A DNA stretch of 64,000 nucleotides from NCBI GenBank assembly GCA_031316255.1, contig JALDQW010000001.1:1612001-1676000 (forward strand), written 5' to 3'. The notes below the pieces were generated by a model. That model saw only the letters and a program-made list of their open reading frames with translations, was not told the DNA's origin and did no database searches. Positions within the stretch are counted from its first letter, which is position 1, and each line of letters begins with the position of its first letter. Both the position numbers and the translations under genes were made by a program. Positions 56,742 through 64,000 of this stretch are shown here, piece after piece. The stretch comes from Nitrosomonas sp. GTDB lineage: Bacteria; Pseudomonadota; Gammaproteobacteria; Burkholderiales; Nitrosomonadaceae.

Positions 56742-58517
56742 ATGATACCGCAGTCCTTTATCCATGATTTATTGAACCGCGTCGATATTATAGACGCAAT
56801 TGACCGTCATGTTTCCCTAAAAAAATCGGGTGCGAATTTTGTTGCGTGCTGTCCGTTTCATAGCGAGAAAACACCGTCTTTTATGGTGAGTCCCACAAAA
56901 CAGTTCTATCATTGCTTTGGTTGCGGTGCACACGGCAATGCAATTAGCTTTTTGATTGAATATAGCGGGCTCGGTTTTATTGAGGCGGTACATGAACTGG
57001 CTGTTTCTGTAGGCATGCATGTTCCGGAGCAACAACCTGACGCCAAGGCAAGTGAATCTCCAAAAAGCAGTCAGCAGGATGACAGTGAAATTCCTAGTGT
57101 ACAGGACTTGCTTGAAGCGATGCGAGTGGCTACTCAATTCTATCGCGATCAATTGAAGCAATCTGAAAAAGCGATTGAATATCTGAAGATGCGCGGATTG
57201 ACTGGAAAAACGGCTGCGCAATTTGGAATTGGCTATGCGCCCGACGACTGGCATAATCTCTCGGCGCCTTTTACACACTATAAATCCAAGAAAACAAGAA
57301 TTACGCTCACACGTGCTGGCCTGGTTATTTCCGGAGAGGATGGTAAACAGTATGATCGTTTCAGAGATCGTATTATGTTTCCTATTTTGAATCAGAAGGG
57401 ACAGGTTATTGCATTCGGTGGTCGTATCATCGATCAGGGTGAACCAAAATACCTTAATTCTCCGGAAACGGATTTATTTGTTAAAGGGCAGGAGATCTAT
57501 AATCTGTTTTCTGCCCGCAAGGCAATTCGAGAAGCAGGATGCGCTATCGTTGTTGAAGGTTATATGGATGTTGTTGCATTGTCCCAGCATGGCATTGATT
57601 ACGCCGTAGCAACACTGGGCACAGCAATTACAACGCTTCACATACAAAAACTGCTGCGTCAGACCGATAAAATAGTTTTTTGTTTTGATGGCGATAATGC
57701 GGGGAAAAGAGCGGCCTGGCGGTCACTTGAAAACAGCCTCGCCCAATTGACCGACGGTAAAACAATTCATTACCTTTTTTTGCCCGAGGGCGAGGATCCA
57801 GATAGTTACGTGAGTCAAAATGGGAAGGATGCGTTTGAGCAGCAGATAGCGCAATCGACGCCGTTATCCGAATTTTTGTTGCTCGAGTTGACACGTGATC
57901 TGAACTTGCAAACCAGCGAAAATCGCGCCAAATTAATTCGGGATGCCAAGCCATTATTACAGCGCATCAGGGCGCCTGCACTCATGCTGATGCTGTTAAA
58001 GCGGTTATCCGGGTTATGTGGCCTCGAGCAAACTGAGATAGAAACCCTCTTACAGATAAAGCGTGCAGCTCCGGTTCGTGGGCAAAAGCATGCTCCCCGG
58101 AAACAACCTGTATCGCCTTATCATAGGCTGATATTGCTGCTGCTTTACAATCCGGGATATTACCATGCTCTGGATAAAGAACTGGTGGCGCTCGCCAATG
58201 ACAGTAATGAAGAGTTCGTCGTACTAAAATCGTTGGTTGAGTTTCTGGCTAGTCGCCCTGATATCGTCAGTAGTGCGTCGACAGTTTCGATCTTGACATA
58301 TCTACAAGACAGTCCTTATGCAGCATTACTGGAAAAAATCGAGAGCGAAATCCTTGATCTGGATGATGAAATGGATCTAGAAGCAGAATTCTCAGGTACA
58401 TTAAAGAAACTGCAGGAAATGCAAAGAAAGAAACGAATGTCCGAATTGCACAACAAACCTTTAAGTCTGTTAACCGATGCCGAGAAGCGAGAACTTCAAC
58501 GTCTGGCCGCAAATTAA
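56742..58517 (+). CDS. dnaG: DNA primase
   Basis: The 591-aa replicative primase has an N-terminal zinc domain (CPFH at 37-40 and CFGCG at 58-62), a RNA-polymerase-like core (YLKMRGLTGKTAAQFGIGYAP, FGGRIID) and a TOPRIM domain (VVEGYMDVVAL and FCFDGDNAGKRA). The C-terminal helicase-binding domain is shorter and less conserved, as usual. The 265 bases upstream hold no gene. rpoD, a frequent neighbour, is not downstream; a PEP-CTERM gene converges instead. Confidence 0.96.
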   Translation: MIPQSFIHDLLNRVDIIDAIDRHVSLKKSGANFVACCPFHSEKTPSFMVSPTKQFYHCFGCGAHGNAISFLIEYSGLGFIEAVHELAVSVGMHVPEQQPDAKASESPKSSQQDDSEIPSVQDLLEAMRVATQFYRDQLKQSEKAIEYLKMRGLTGKTAAQFGIGYAPDDWHNLSAPFTHYKSKKTRITLTRAGLVISGEDGKQYDRFRDRIMFPILNQKGQVIAFGGRIIDQGEPKYLNSPETDLFVKGQEIYNLFSARKAIREAGCAIVVEGYMDVVALSQHGIDYAVATLGTAITTLHIQKLLRQTDKIVFCFDGDNAGKRAAWRSLENSLAQLTDGKTIHYLFLPEGEDPDSYVSQNGKDAFEQQIAQSTPLSEFLLLELTRDLNLQTSENRAKLIRDAKPLLQRIRAPALMLMLLKRLSGLCGLEQTEIETLLQIKRAAPVRGQKHAPRKQPVSPYHRLILLLLYNPGYYHALDKELVALANDSNEEFVVLKSLVEFLASRPDIVSSASTVSILTYLQDSPYAALLEKIESEILDLDDEMDLEAEFSGTLKKLQEMQRKKRMSELHNKPLSLLTDAEKRELQRLAAN

Positions 58518-58729
58518 TGGTTTGTTATTGTTTCACTTTTGTTATCAAAACGTTGTTCTGAAGTTAGATTCTTGCTTGCAAATACTTCGAGATCAGGATT
58601 GCGGTTGATAGTTATACTCACTCATAACCTAACACACGGAGAACCAAACCACAGGGCGTTGCCGTAGCATCCAGATACCGTGTTGCAGTACTTCGAAGGT
58701 GTCCAGAAAGAGCTAATGGGGCTTGCACT

Positions 58730-58769
58730 CGTTCCCGAACTCCCGGCACTAGCCGGTAGTTCGGGAACG
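58730..58769. terminator. Strong hairpin between convergent dnaG and PEP-CTERM genes
   Basis: CGTTCCCGAACT pairs perfectly with AGTTCGGGAACG, and an inner CCGGC/GCCGG stem encloses a 4-base loop (ACTA), with one C/T mismatch between the stems. The total arm is about 18 pairs. No T tract is present on either side. Its position between convergent genes suggests bidirectional termination; it could also be a dispersed repeat or a small palindromic element. Confidence 0.6.
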
Positions 58770-58809
58770 GTATTCACAGATTCTGTGTAAGATGCATTGT
58801 TTCCAGAAT

Positions 58810-59790
58810 CTATCGGCGATTAACTGACCAAAGACCGATTAGTCCGATTAGGAATAGAGACAACGTAAAGGGTTCCGGAATTGGGTTGCCGCCATTACCG
58901 CCATTACCGCCTCCACCTTGTGTTATTTCGCCAAAAACCACAAGACCAGATGGGCCGCTAGGACCTTGAGAGGTAAAAGAATCGAGCAAATTTCCAGTTG
59001 CAATATCAAATCTTTGTATTAAGCCACTTTGATATCCAGCACTCCAGAAGGATTTTCCGTCGGGATCCAGGTTTAAAGCAAACCAGAAATTTTCAGTGTT
59101 CGTATCATATGTCTGCACAACATTACCATTGCTATCCAGTCTCTTTATATCGTTTCTGTCTGCGACCAGAAGACCGCCATCATCTAACAGGCGAAGCGCA
59201 AAAGCATTGCCACTTCCTGGGAGCGTTGCAAAATTAGCTAACTGTGTATCTGTACTCACATCATAGCGCCTTATTGCTCTGCCTTCGCTTGAATAAAACA
59301 TTGTCGCTTGGTCGGACGACAGGTCAATCCAGTCTGAACCCCTGTCTGTGGCGACATCATATCTGTCAATAAATGTTCCGTCACTTGCACGTTTAATAAT
59401 ATCTCTTGTCCCGTCGGCTTGACCTACGTAGAAATTTCCGGTCTTGTCGAAGAAAATAGATTCATTGTGAGAGCCTGTATCGTTGGCGACAAAAGGATTG
59501 CTGATAACATTCCCAGTATTGTCAAGCTTTACAATCGTACTAAATCCAAAGCGCGTTGCATAAAGATTCCCGTTCGAATCGAATGCCATTCCGGTCACTT
59601 CCCCCGATCCGCCAATGTTGTACTCTGCAAGAAATCCTACTCCAGGCCGATAGTGTTCAACCATGCCATCCTTTGATCCTGCAAATACGTCACCCTTTTG
59701 TATGGGAACCGCTTGCACAAACGTAGGAAACCATACCGCTATACTGATCAAAATCAGCAGTATAGATTTGTTTTTGATACATTCCATCAT
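58810..59790 (-). CDS. PEP-CTERM protein with beta-propeller-like repeats
   Basis: The 326-aa protein has a signal peptide (to about TFVQA). Six or so repeats resemble NHL/SMP-30-type blades: MAFDSNGNLYATRFG, FFDKTGNFYVGQADG, RLLDDGGLLVADRND, LDPDGKSFWSAGYQ. A Gly/Asn linker (GGGGNGGNGGN) is followed by the sorting signal PIPEPFTLSLFLIGLIGLW and basic end. It should be processed by exosortase B. It is far from the EPS locus, as PEP-CTERM genes usually are, and has its own sigma-54-like promoter. Confidence 0.9.
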   Translation of the reverse strand: MMECIKNKSILLILISIAVWFPTFVQAVPIQKGDVFAGSKDGMVEHYRPGVGFLAEYNIGGSGEVTGMAFDSNGNLYATRFGFSTIVKLDNTGNVISNPFVANDTGSHNESIFFDKTGNFYVGQADGTRDIIKRASDGTFIDRYDVATDRGSDWIDLSSDQATMFYSSEGRAIRRYDVSTDTQLANFATLPGSGNAFALRLLDDGGLLVADRNDIKRLDSNGNVVQTYDTNTENFWFALNLDPDGKSFWSAGYQSGLIQRFDIATGNLLDSFTSQGPSGPSGLVVFGEITQGGGGNGGNGGNPIPEPFTLSLFLIGLIGLWSVNRR

Positions 59791-59853
59791 TATTCTCCTA
59801 ATTTAAAAAACAACAGAAGCACATTCTTATAATATGCACACTTAATAAAGCAT

Positions 59854-59868
59854 GCATTTTTCATGCCA
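59854..59868 (-). promoter_or_regulatory. Sigma-54-type promoter candidate
   Basis: On the minus strand TGGCATGAAAAATGC matches the -24/-12 consensus (TGGCAC-N5-TTGC) with invariant GG and GC separated by exactly 10 bases. Transcription would start near 59842, giving a ~50-base leader before the PEP-CTERM start at 59790. Work on PEP-CTERM systems links such genes to RpoN and the PrsK/PrsR two-component pair, which supports the call. Confidence 0.6.
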
Positions 59869-60733
59869 GACTTGCAGGAATTGTTCTGTGTTTTAAGAAA
59901 TACAGTGATATTGCTGAATCTGATGGATTAATTATTTGACTAAGTAGATTATGCCAGCAAGGCAAAGATAGAAATGTGTAAAAAAAATCGACAATTTTTT
60001 ACGATAAACAGCTTGACTCATTGAAAAGATTTTTACTTATTTTTTGTGAAATCAGTTTAGAAATCTAAAAAACATTGAGATTAATTATAATCAGTGATGA
60101 ACTTTGGATGTGTAAATTATTCTGACACTTTGGAGTCATTAAATCATAGATGAAATGGGTATTTATTGTTGTGAAATAAATCTAAATAGCTGATTATTTT
60201 GCTGTTTTATATAATTGGACTCGATATTCTGGAAATGTAAGGTATCTCGACAAAATTGTGACCAAGTAAACCAATGGAATAGACTCCCCCACTCAATGGA
60301 AATCCCGGATCAGGCAGTGAATGCAGCATACCGGGGCTGCCTATTAGTTATCCTGTGTCAATAGCCCGAAAAAAACCTCGCCTGATGATCTATACTCACC
60401 ACACTTCAAATTTCGACACTCAAGCGCAATCGATAATCTGAAAATTATCGGCCAACAAGGAACATAACGATTCTTTATAGCATGTAGCTTGGATAAGTTT
60501 ACGTCATCCAGGAATGAATTCCGGCGTCAGAGAATCTGCTATTGACTATTGATAGTGAATTGATTTTCAATGAAATATTGCGTATAGAATATGGGTATCG
60601 TTCTGCGCGTTTTGTGTGTGTATTTTGGTGGGTGGTGAGTGTTGTAATGCAAGGCTTGAACCCCTTTGTTTTGTGTTCCAAGCTACTAGCTGAGCCGGTG
60701 TGTAGTCATTTTCTTGATTAATTATCAAGGTGT
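59869..60733. other. Gene-free AT-rich region including a long repeat copy
   Basis: No gene is recognised from the sigma-54 box to the DUF4157 promoter. The right part (60479-60676) is copy 1 of a long direct repeat; the rest shows no structure that I can defend. Confidence 0.4.
60479..60676 (+). repeat. Long direct repeat, copy 1
   Basis: About 198 bases, from AGCATGTAGCTTGGATAAG to the TTTTGTGTT end, recur with few changes at 62803-63009. The two copies flank the DUF4157 gene. No ORF is conserved in them. Confidence 0.85.
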
Positions 60734-60762
60734 TTGACAACAGATGTGGTTTTCTGTAGATT
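60734..60762 (+). promoter_or_regulatory. Sigma-70-type promoter of the DUF4157 gene
   Basis: A perfect -35 (TTGACA, 60734-60739), a 17-base spacer and a -10 TAGATT (60757-60762). It lies 160 bases upstream of the chosen ATG at 60923. The overlap of the box with an open TTG codon argues against a start at 60734. Confidence 0.6.
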
Positions 60763-60922
60763 AAATTGTCAAGAAACAAATGGTGTTTTTCCTATATTCA
60801 GTTTATCCACCCGGGTAATGTGTACTGTCTGTGCCGCAAATGCGTTGGCACGACGCTACTGTGATGACCTTAGCGACAATGCACAGCTACTCGCTACATC
60901 GCAGGGACAATGGAGAAGGGAT

Positions 60923-62551
60923 ATGCAAAAAGCCGAACCGCAACACAGCCATACCCAAAACCAGCAGGCGCAACGCAAAGACAAAGGTGCGTCGCTCGAA
61001 GCGCCGCAGGGTGAACAGATTGCGCAACTCGAAGCGATGGCGAACAATAGCCCACAGGTCAATAAACTGGCGAAATTGGCCGCGATGGCCGATAACAGCC
61101 CGCAGGCCGTGACGCAACGCAAACTCAGCGAACAATTCAACAACAGCCCGCGCATGATCGCTCAACGTCAACAGTTCGCCAAAATCACGGGTGCTGCGAT
61201 GCAGCGGATGGGTGACGAGGGGGAACCGGTACAAGACCAGTTCAATCTCCAGCTTCAGTCCGTTCAGCGCGTTGAAGATGAGGATGAATTGATTCAGGGA
61301 AAATTCGATCCGGTGCAACGCGTGGAGGAAGACGAGTTGGTGCAGGGGAAATGTGAAACCGCTCCGTTGACAGAAGAACCGGCAGCAAAACAAAACAACA
61401 CCGGGTTGCCCGACAACCTCAAGTCCGGTATCGAACACCTGTCTGGCATGTCGATGGACAATGTGAAAGTCCATTACAACTCTTCAGAACCCACGCAGTT
61501 AAATGCGTTAGCGTATGCACAAGACACGGATATTCATCTTGCGCCGGGGCAAGAAAAACACTTACCACACGAAGCGTGGCATGTTGTGCAGCAGGCGCAG
61601 GGGAGGGTCAAGCCGACCATGCAGATGGCGGGGCAGCAGGTTAATGATGATCAGAGGTTGGAACGTGAAGCGGATGTGATGGGGGAGCGGGCGGTTTCTG
61701 CTGGGGTGGTGCAGGAGAGGCAAGACTTGAGAAACCCAATTGTGTCTGACTTCTTAGGTTCAGACCCCATTCATTCCACCTTATTCACCGAGAAAAATAC
61801 AGTCGATTCAAATGCTGCTGTCCATATGGAAAGTAAAAAGCCAGGGACCGTTTTTCAACAAAAGCCTCAGTTTGTGGTGCAAATGATATGGAACGAGACT
61901 GAAGAAACGGAAGCGCAAAAAATATTAGGGCCAATGGATGGTCAAGAATTGGACGTGCCGATTGATGGTTTATTAGATCAGCAAGCATGGGCAGGATTAG
62001 AACACAAAGGATTTGTACATCTGGGAGGCTCAAGGTTCAATGTGCTTCAACCCATTGAGGCTAAGAAAGTCGTTGCCAGAGCAGCAGAAATTTTGGAAGG
62101 ATCTTTCATAATGACTCCACCTCCGGTAGCCTTTGTCACCCAAGCAGCCAAAACAGCAGATACAAGAGGATTAGTTCTTCTCGATAGTCACCATACAATC
62201 AATGCTTCACGTATTATTAATGGAGATAAAAATGTTAAAGTACAGCATGTTGCAAAGCCCGCGCATCCGAATGGTGCAATGACCTTGGCTGATGTTGCGA
62301 GAAATCGTGAAGTCATAACATCAAATAGAGCCAAAGCTAAAAAATATAATCAAACCGAGGCAGGGCGGAAGGCTCTACAACAAGCTGTTGATGAAATTAT
62401 GAAGCAAAAGATTAAAAAAATAACCGAAATAGAAGAAATCACGCAACTAATTCAAATGATAGAGGAAAATGGTATTGATGAATATAATGTTGAATATTAC
62501 CAAGGCGCTAAAAATAGATTGGCAGAGCTGGAAAAAAATATTCAAGGTTAA
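60923..62551 (+). CDS. DUF4157 (eCIS core) protein with variable C-terminal cargo
   Basis: About 542 aa. ATG 60923 has GGAG 7 bases upstream; the frame is open to 60734, but that part overlaps the promoter. Residues 1-90 carry short NSPQ-type repeats. The DUF4157 domain (about 160-255) reads LKSGIEHLSGMSMDNVKVHYNS, then the HEAWHVVQQAQGRV metallopeptidase-like helix (HExxH at 216-220) and LEREADVMG. DUF4157 proteins are often linked to extracellular contractile injection systems and carry cargo domains. The C-terminal ~220 residues (for example LVLLDSHHTINASRIING) are unlike known toxins. No other eCIS genes are in the window. Confidence 0.82.
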   Translation: MQKAEPQHSHTQNQQAQRKDKGASLEAPQGEQIAQLEAMANNSPQVNKLAKLAAMADNSPQAVTQRKLSEQFNNSPRMIAQRQQFAKITGAAMQRMGDEGEPVQDQFNLQLQSVQRVEDEDELIQGKFDPVQRVEEDELVQGKCETAPLTEEPAAKQNNTGLPDNLKSGIEHLSGMSMDNVKVHYNSSEPTQLNALAYAQDTDIHLAPGQEKHLPHEAWHVVQQAQGRVKPTMQMAGQQVNDDQRLEREADVMGERAVSAGVVQERQDLRNPIVSDFLGSDPIHSTLFTEKNTVDSNAAVHMESKKPGTVFQQKPQFVVQMIWNETEETEAQKILGPMDGQELDVPIDGLLDQQAWAGLEHKGFVHLGGSRFNVLQPIEAKKVVARAAEILEGSFIMTPPPVAFVTQAAKTADTRGLVLLDSHHTINASRIINGDKNVKVQHVAKPAHPNGAMTLADVARNREVITSNRAKAKKYNQTEAGRKALQQAVDEIMKQKIKKITEIEEITQLIQMIEENGIDEYNVEYYQGAKNRLAELEKNIQG

Positions 62552-62802
62552 TTTTGAATCGGTCGGTCGGCTTGTTCAACTCTAAAATGACTCTAAAACA
62601 GAAAGCAAAAACAGAAAGGGTCCATAATCAATAATTTCTGTTTTTTGTACACAGTAGTCCTAAAAATGATGTAGCTATAAGTAATGGTTTTCAATTTGAA
62701 CCCTGTTTCCAGGCATAAGACAGCTCGAACGGGTTATACGGAGAAATCTGATGGCCAGGTCTCGAATCAAGAAAAACAATCAGTACAGTTAGCATTAATT
62801 GA

Positions 62803-63009
62803 GCATGTAGCCTGTAGCCTGTAGCCTGTAGCCTGTATAAGTTTACGTCATCCAGGAATAAATTCCGGCGGTAGAGAATCTGCTATTGATTTTTGATAGT
62901 GAATTGATTTTCAATGAAATATTGCGTATAGAGTATGGGCATCGTTCTGCGCGTTTTGTGTATGTATTTTGGTGGGTGTTGTAATGCAAGGCTTGAACTT
63001 TTTTGTGTT
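62803..63009 (+). repeat. Long direct repeat, copy 2
   Basis: Matches 60479-60676 with a few substitutions and small indels (GGTGGGTGTTG versus the longer GGTGGGTGGTGAGTGTTG). The left end has an expansion of TGTAGCC units. Same orientation as copy 1. Confidence 0.85.
62806..62833 (+). repeat. Heptanucleotide tandem repeat (TGTAGCC x4)
   Basis: Four perfect TGTAGCC units plus a partial TGTA. The other long-repeat copy has a single related unit, so this array probably arose by slippage. Non-coding. Confidence 0.9.
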
Positions 63010-63107
63010 ATAGATGTTGTGACTGTGTGACCCCTTTTTGTTGCACGCCAGGTTAAATTGACCCCAATGATTTGTTATAGTTGTTCCTTATTGCTTTACT
63101 AAGCTCT

Positions 63108-63701
63108 CTAATTTCCATCCAATTTCTTTTTATAGAGCATATCATCGTAACCTAAAACGCCACTATATTTATTTCCTACTTCGGCAATCATAGAAAGACA
63201 TTCTTTTTTAAATGATTTCATATCACCTGAAGAAAAAGCACGTGCGGCAATATCAAAACTTGGCATGTAACCGTTGGAAAGACGTATACCTTTATAGCAT
63301 AAAAATAAAGCCTCGGAAAAATGAGCATCAGCTTCCATTTCTATCTTTGTCATACGCCACTTCTTCATATCCTGAATCATATGCGTCGCTTCATGTACAA
63401 TAGTGCTCCACTGCTTTGGAGTTTTAAGTGGTCCTGTAGCTTTTGTTAGTGTCAGAGAATTTTCATCGAAATTATACATCGCCAGACCACCCTGAATCAT
63501 TCCTTCTCCCAAAAACACCTTTATATCGCCACAAGCAATCTTGCGACCAATATCTGCATAGTACTCAGGTTTATAACCTGCAATTGCTATATTAGGCATA
63601 TAAAGTCGAGGGAACTTAAAGTTTTTCAGAATTGAACCATGCTGTAGGAAAACTGAAATACTATCAGCCAGTGCTCTTGGTGCAACTTCTTTCGTAGCCA
63701 T
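63108..63701 (-). CDS. HExxH metallopeptidase-like protein, small and soluble
   Basis: About 197 aa; ATG 63701 follows GGAG with 5 bases between. The motif VHEATHMIQD (HExxH at 103-107), followed by EMEADAHFSEA with Glu/Asp as possible third ligand, resembles zincins and the DUF4157-type helix, though the rest is not recognised. No signal peptide is seen. It converges with the DUF4157 protein across the second repeat and may belong to the same functional group. Enzymatic activity is unproven. Confidence 0.6.
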   Translation of the reverse strand: MATKEVAPRALADSISVFLQHGSILKNFKFPRLYMPNIAIAGYKPEYYADIGRKIACGDIKVFLGEGMIQGGLAMYNFDENSLTLTKATGPLKTPKQWSTIVHEATHMIQDMKKWRMTKIEMEADAHFSEALFLCYKGIRLSNGYMPSFDIAARAFSSGDMKSFKKECLSMIAEVGNKYSGVLGYDDMLYKKKLDGN

Positions 63702-64000
63702 ATAATCTCCTGTAGAAAAGATGGTTAGGGGCTGGGTCAGATCTTGCATTGCAACACCTGCTATAATGAAAACATATCGGGTTCGGGTCGATAATCAAGA
63801 ACAAGTAATCTCGCAGCCAAACCAATGTTGTATTGTAAATGGTCATTTACCCATCATGCAAAAACCCTGCACAGGAAGAATTTAAATGATTCCGACAGGA
63901 CTGAAGATATTCACTAAAATTAAATGTTTGTGCTTACCGGACGAAGTTTTCTTGTCCCGAGAATATCAGAGTTGTGTTCGTTCGATAAGCCTTTACAATA
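63702..64000. other. Window end without recognised gene
   Basis: About 300 bases upstream of the HExxH gene that should hold its promoter. No complete ORF or RNA is recognised before the window ends. Confidence 0.4.

Larger units (their letters stand above)
62552..63107. other. Non-coding region with repeat copy 2
   Basis: Between the convergent DUF4157 and HExxH-protein genes. It includes the second long repeat copy (62803-63009) and the heptamer array. Towards the right end GGTTAAATTGACCCC resembles the ends of IS elements, but no transposase is present. Confidence 0.4.

Noticed and set aside
60887..61474. 195-aa minus-strand ORF opposite the DUF4157 N-terminus
   Set aside because: It mirrors the repetitive codons of the real gene and has no start site or similarity; the plus-strand protein has clear DUF4157 motifs.
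62806..62833. Heptamer array as a CRISPR or phage-related direct repeat
   Set aside because: Units are contiguous 7-mers without spacers; no cas genes are present.

Overview
The window looks like a chromosomal segment of a betaproteobacterium, most probably a Nitrosomonas-type ammonia oxidiser or close relative. This is inferred from an XrtB (exosortase B) exopolysaccharide locus with epsD-E-F-G-xrtB-epsI synteny, several PEP-CTERM proteins, DUF4157 (eCIS core) proteins, moderate GC and many IS remnants. No rRNA or other species-level marker is present, so the taxon is a guess.

Layout. (1) 1-5330, housekeeping and EPS edge: a heparinase II/III-type protein, a PrxQ-type peroxiredoxin, a short DksA-type zinc-finger protein, an Smr-domain protein and thioredoxin reductase. 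(2) 5661-19758, a 14.1-kb genomic island in tRNA-Arg(CCT). A 46-bp duplication of the tRNA 3' half bounds it, and a P4-type integrase lies just inside the right end. It carries two candidate defence modules. One is a tight three-gene operon: a MazG-like helical protein, a membrane-anchored dCTP-deaminase-fold protein lacking the catalytic Glu, and a stand-alone protein of the HhH-type thymine pyrophosphorylase / 5-hmdU-kinase helical-domain family. The other is a three-gene restriction-like operon: MmeI-like methylase, SF2 helicase and GIY-YIG nuclease. A second tyrosine recombinase with small DNA-binding partners is also present. (3) 19763-21564: an IS701-like element abutting the island end, then recombinase debris.

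(4) 21575-45924, the EPS / PEP-CTERM locus. The initiating glycosyl-1-phosphate transferase and EpsL barrel are on the minus strand. Two PEP-CTERM proteins, GalU, EpsD-E-F-G, exosortase B, EpsI, a Wzy-like polymerase, a flippase, glycosyltransferases, an acetyltransferase and sulfotransferases are on the plus strand. Together they predict a polyprenyl-linked, flippase/polymerase-exported, probably sulfated and acetylated polysaccharide, with an exosortase that processes PEP-CTERM surface proteins. (5) 44641-51644: two paralogous secreted glycosidase-like proteins flank an AT-rich insertion. The insertion holds an IS21 remnant, a phospholipase-C-like protein, a subtilisin-like/TPR protein without the catalytic Ser, and a third sulfotransferase.

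(6) 52454-58517, core genes: galE, xerC, DUF484, dapF and dnaG. (7) 58810-64000: a PEP-CTERM beta-propeller-like protein behind a good sigma-54 promoter candidate, then a DUF4157 protein between two ~200-bp direct repeats, and a small HExxH protein. The stretches most likely to hold undescribed biology are 6269-8684, 46975-49151 and 60479-63701.
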